NCBI RefSeq assembly: GCF_003614435.1
Contig: NZ_CP025546.1
Span: forward strand, 6,262,001 to 6,326,000
From: Mycobacterium paragordonae
GTDB taxonomy: Bacteria; Actinomycetota; Actinomycetes; Mycobacteriales; Mycobacteriaceae
Direction of reading: 5' to 3'
DNA length: 64,000 nucleotides
Under the pieces are notes generated by a model, which had not been told where the DNA came from, searched no databases, and worked only from the letters and a program-made list of their open reading frames with translations. Below are positions 61,591 through 64,000 of the stretch, one piece after another; within the stretch, counting starts at the first letter, position 1; the number at the start of each line of letters is the position of its first letter. A program made the position numbers and the translations under genes.

Positions 61591-64000
61591 ATGTCGTTCG
61601 TATCAGCCAGCACAGAAGCAGTGGCAGCAGCAGCAACCGACGCGTCGCGCATCGGATCGTCGCTGCTCTCGGCAAATGCCGCGGCGGCGTCCGCAACAAC
61701 TTCGGTGCTGGCCGCGGGTGCCGATGAGATCTCGGCGGCCCTGGCCGCGCTGTTCTCCGGACACGGGCAGGCCTACCAAGGGCTCAGCGCGCGGATGATG
61801 GCCTTCCACGACCAGTTTGTGCAGACCCTCAATTCCACCGCGACCACCTACGCAAGGGCCGAAGCGGCGAACGTCTCGCCGTTGCAGTCGGTGCTGGACG
61901 TCGTCAACGCGCCGGTCCATGCAGCCACCGGGCGGCCCCTGATCGGCAACGGCGCCAACGCCGCCCCCGGCAGCGGGCTCAATGGCGGCGACGGCGGGTG
62001 GCTGCTGGGCAGCGGCGGGGCCGGTGGTTCGGGTGCGGCCGGCACTGGACAGCAAGGTGGTAACGGCGGCGCCGCCGGCCTGATCGGGTTCGGGGGCGCG
62101 GGCGCCGCGGGCGCCGCTCTCTCGAACGGAGCCGGCGGCGCTGGCGGCGCCGGCGGTACGGGCGGTTACCTGTGGGGCAACGGCGGGGCCGGTGGGGCGG
62201 GCGGTACGGCGACGGGCGGGGACGGCGGCGCCGGTGGAGCCGGCGGGGCCGGTGGGCTGTTCGGCAGCGGGGGCACCGGCGGGACGGGTGGCTATGGCAG
62301 CGCCGGAGGTGCAGGCGGTGCGGGCGGCGCCGGCGGACAGCTCTCCGGGCTGATGGCAGGCGGCGGCGGAAGCGGCGGTGTCGGCGGGTCCGGCAGCACC
62401 GGTGGAATCGGTGGCGCGGGCGGTAGCGGAGGCCTCGACGCCGGCAACGGCGGGGCCGGCGGCGCGGGCGGCTACGGCGACGTTTCGGGCGGAGCCGGGG
62501 GCGCCGGCGGCAACGGCGGCCCCGTCTTCGGCAACGGTGGCGCCGGCGGACAGGGCGGCGCCGGCCAATCCGGCTCCGGCGGTGACGGAGGCGCCGGTGG
62601 CAACGCGGGCCAGCTGTTCTCCAACGGAGGTGCCGGCGGAGACGGCGGCTTCAGCATGATCGGCAACGGCGGCACCGGCGGAGCCGGGGGCAACGCCGGT
62701 TCGGTTGGCTTCGGCGGCGTCGGTGGGGCCGGCGGATACAGCAGCAGCAGTCATTTCGGCGCCGGCGGCCACGGCGGCGCGGGCGGGCATGGTGGTACGG
62801 GCGGCCAGGTGTTCGGCAGCGGTGGTGCTGGCGGTGCAGCCGGGGCCGGAGGCTTCGCCATCGGCGGAACCGGCGGCAACGCGGTCCTGATCGGCAACGG
62901 CGGCAATGGCGGCACGGGCGGAAACCTCGGCGTAGGCGGGGTCGGCGGTTCGTTGATCGGTCTCGACGGCGCTAACGCGCCGATCCCCACCGACCAGGCG
63001 CACCTCACCCAGCAGATTGCGCAGAACGTGGTCAACTTGCCATTCAGGGCCCTGACTGGACGCCCGCTGATCGGCAATGGAGTGCCCGGGGCTCCGGACG
63101 TTCATCCCGCCGGCACCGATGGCGGATGGCTACTCGGCGACGGCGGCGCCGGCACGCCGGCCGAGTACGGCAGCATCCCTAGCGGCGGCAATGGCGGCAA
63201 TGCGGGGCTGCTGGGCACCGGGGGCGCGGGCGGCCCCGGCAAGCCGACCGGCACCGGCGGGACAGGTGGTTCCGGCGGTGCCGGCGGCTGGATCTTCGGC
63301 GATGGCGGGGTCGGCGGAATGGGCGGTGGCGGGTTCACCGGGCCCGGCGGGGCCGGTGGCGCCGGCGGCGCGGGCGGGCTGTTCGGCGCCGGCGGGCGGG
63401 GCGGGGTCGGCGGCGCCGGAGTCGGCACATCCGCCGGAGGCACCGGTGGGTCCGGCGGAACCGGTGGGGTCTTCGGCCCGCTGGCCGGCGGCGGAGCCGG
63501 CGGCGACGGCGGTTACGGCGCACAGACCGGCGGCGCCGGCGGACCCGGTGGTGACGCGAATCTGTTGGGCGGCGCCGGTGGCGCCGGCGGAATGGGCGGG
63601 TTTGGCGACAGCCTGGACGGTGGTGCCGGCGGCCACGGCGGCAGCGCCGGTCTGCTGTTCGGCGACGGCGGGATCGGCGGCGCCGGCGGCTCGACACAAG
63701 GGGCGGACCTGAGACCAGGAGGTGCCGGTGGAACCGGTGGCCACGGCGCGCAACTGTTCGGCAGTGGCGGCGCCGGCGGGGCCGGTGGCAACAGTGGCCA
63801 GGGGGCCGGCGGCGCCGGCGGCCTCGGCGGCGCGTCCGGTTTCATCGGTGGCGGGGGCGCCGGCGGCGCCGGCGGATTCGGCTCCTACGCGACCGGTGGC
63901 GCCGGAGGGCAGGGCGGAATCGGTGGCCTGCTGTTGGGCCTCGGCGGCGCCGGGGGCGCGGGCGGTACCAACAATCTGCCGACCGGCAACGGGGGCACCG
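61591..64000 (+). CDS. PE_PGRS protein, 3' end outside the window
   Basis: An uninterrupted frame from ATG at 61591 reaches the end of the window (803 codons, still open). It starts with a PE domain ([20 protein letters not shown]; about 1-95), has the GRPLIGNG motif at about 114-121, then PGRS repeats. At about 470-500 the repeats are broken by a non-repetitive segment ([20 protein letters not shown]) followed by a second GRPLIGNG at about 490-497, after which PGRS resumes. AAGGGGA upstream serves as ribosome site. Unbroken frames on the other strand are artefacts of the GGC-rich sequence. Confidence 0.93.
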   Translation, partial: MSFVSASTEAVAAAATDASRIGSSLLSANAAAASATTSVLAAGADEISAALAALFSGHGQAYQGLSARMMAFHDQFVQTLNSTATTYARAEAANVSPLQSVLDVVNAPVHAATGRPLIGNGANAAPGSGLNGGDGGWLLGSGGAGGSGAAGTGQQGGNGGAAGLIGFGGAGAAGAALSNGAGGAGGAGGTGGYLWGNGGAGGAGGTATGGDGGAGGAGGAGGLFGSGGTGGTGGYGSAGGAGGAGGAGGQLSGLMAGGGGSGGVGGSGSTGGIGGAGGSGGLDAGNGGAGGAGGYGDVSGGAGGAGGNGGPVFGNGGAGGQGGAGQSGSGGDGGAGGNAGQLFSNGGAGGDGGFSMIGNGGTGGAGGNAGSVGFGGVGGAGGYSSSSHFGAGGHGGAGGHGGTGGQVFGSGGAGGAAGAGGFAIGGTGGNAVLIGNGGNGGTGGNLGVGGVGGSLIGLDGANAPIPTDQAHLTQQIAQNVVNLPFRALTGRPLIGNGVPGAPDVHPAGTDGGWLLGDGGAGTPAEYGSIPSGGNGGNAGLLGTGGAGGPGKPTGTGGTGGSGGAGGWIFGDGGVGGMGGGGFTGPGGAGGAGGAGGLFGAGGRGGVGGAGVGTSAGGTGGSGGTGGVFGPLAGGGAGGDGGYGAQTGGAGGPGGDANLLGGAGGAGGMGGFGDSLDGGAGGHGGSAGLLFGDGGIGGAGGSTQGADLRPGGAGGTGGHGAQLFGSGGAGGAGGNSGQGAGGAGGLGGASGFIGGGGAGGAGGFGSYATGGAGGQGGIGGLLLGLGGAGGAGGTNNLPTGNGGT

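Noticed and set aside
61603..63105. 500-codon minus-strand frame over the last PE_PGRS gene
   Set aside because: Complement of GGC/GCC repeats always stays open; the plus-strand frame has the PE domain and PGRS repeats.

Overview
This is chromosome from a slow-growing Mycobacterium. The evidence is high GC content, PE, PPE and PE_PGRS proteins, Lsr2, MhuD heme oxygenase, mycobacterial lipoproteins (LpqE, LpqF, LpqG), and a gene order that follows the M. tuberculosis segment Rv3584 to about Rv3652 almost gene for gene. M. tuberculosis comparisons are from memory, not from a search. The species looks like a non-tuberculous slow grower, because several slots that hold PE_PGRS, esp or esx genes in M. 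tuberculosis hold other genes here.

Layout. 0.2-5.8 kb: lpqE, radA, disA, a membrane protein, carbonic anhydrase canB, mutY. 5.9-12.3 kb: an accessory block with dabB and dabA (an energy-coupled CO2-to-bicarbonate pump), a PII-like regulator, a carbonic anhydrase paralogue that has lost its zinc cysteines, a zinc-ribbon protein, and a convergent winged-helix regulator. 12.3-14.8 kb: hydrolase, mhuD, lpqF. 14.8-16.45 kb: a cobalamin riboswitch followed by cbtB, cbtA and a histidine phosphatase-like gene. 16.4-21.3 kb: clpC1, lsr2, lysS. 21.3-28.7 kb: pantothenate/CoA genes (coaX, panD, panC, a Rossmann/DUF2520 gene), two membrane proteins, then the folate genes folK, folB, folP, folE, and ftsH. 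31.2-32.45 kb: a complete IS30-family element between ftsH and ephA, where M. tuberculosis carries espACD. 32.5-37.8 kb: a VOC protein, ephA with a luciferase-like monooxygenase and a zinc-type dehydrogenase, then PPE65/PE32-like genes with no esx pair. 38.4-48.8 kb: lpqG, hpt, tilS, a DUF2342 protein, a PBP4-type peptidase, ppa, a flippase-like protein, the ppgS pair for polyprenyl-phospho-GalNAc, galE1 and a large membrane protein. 48.9-51.9 kb: a PE_PGRS gene, an enoyl-CoA hydratase, a PE protein with an HExxH motif, and tRNA-Thr(CGU). 51.9-61.5 kb: holB, a membrane adenylate cyclase, topA, a hypothetical gene, cspA and an MrfA-type helicase. 61.6 kb to the end: a PE_PGRS gene that runs off the window.

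How the genes work together. The most notable block is the inorganic-carbon module. CanB interconverts CO2 and bicarbonate. DabA/DabB should drive CO2 hydration with the ion gradient. The PII-like protein and the zinc-less carbonic anhydrase are encoded in the same apparent transcript and are natural candidates for sensing or regulation. The promoter of this operon has a near-consensus -35 element and appears leaderless. The second accessory module is riboswitch-controlled cobalt uptake. Much of the rest is housekeeping: DNA repair and c-di-AMP, proteostasis, CoA and folate synthesis, and cell-wall sugar metabolism. Many genes show a TANNNT element 6-7 bases before an ATG or GTG, the usual sign of leaderless mycobacterial mRNAs.
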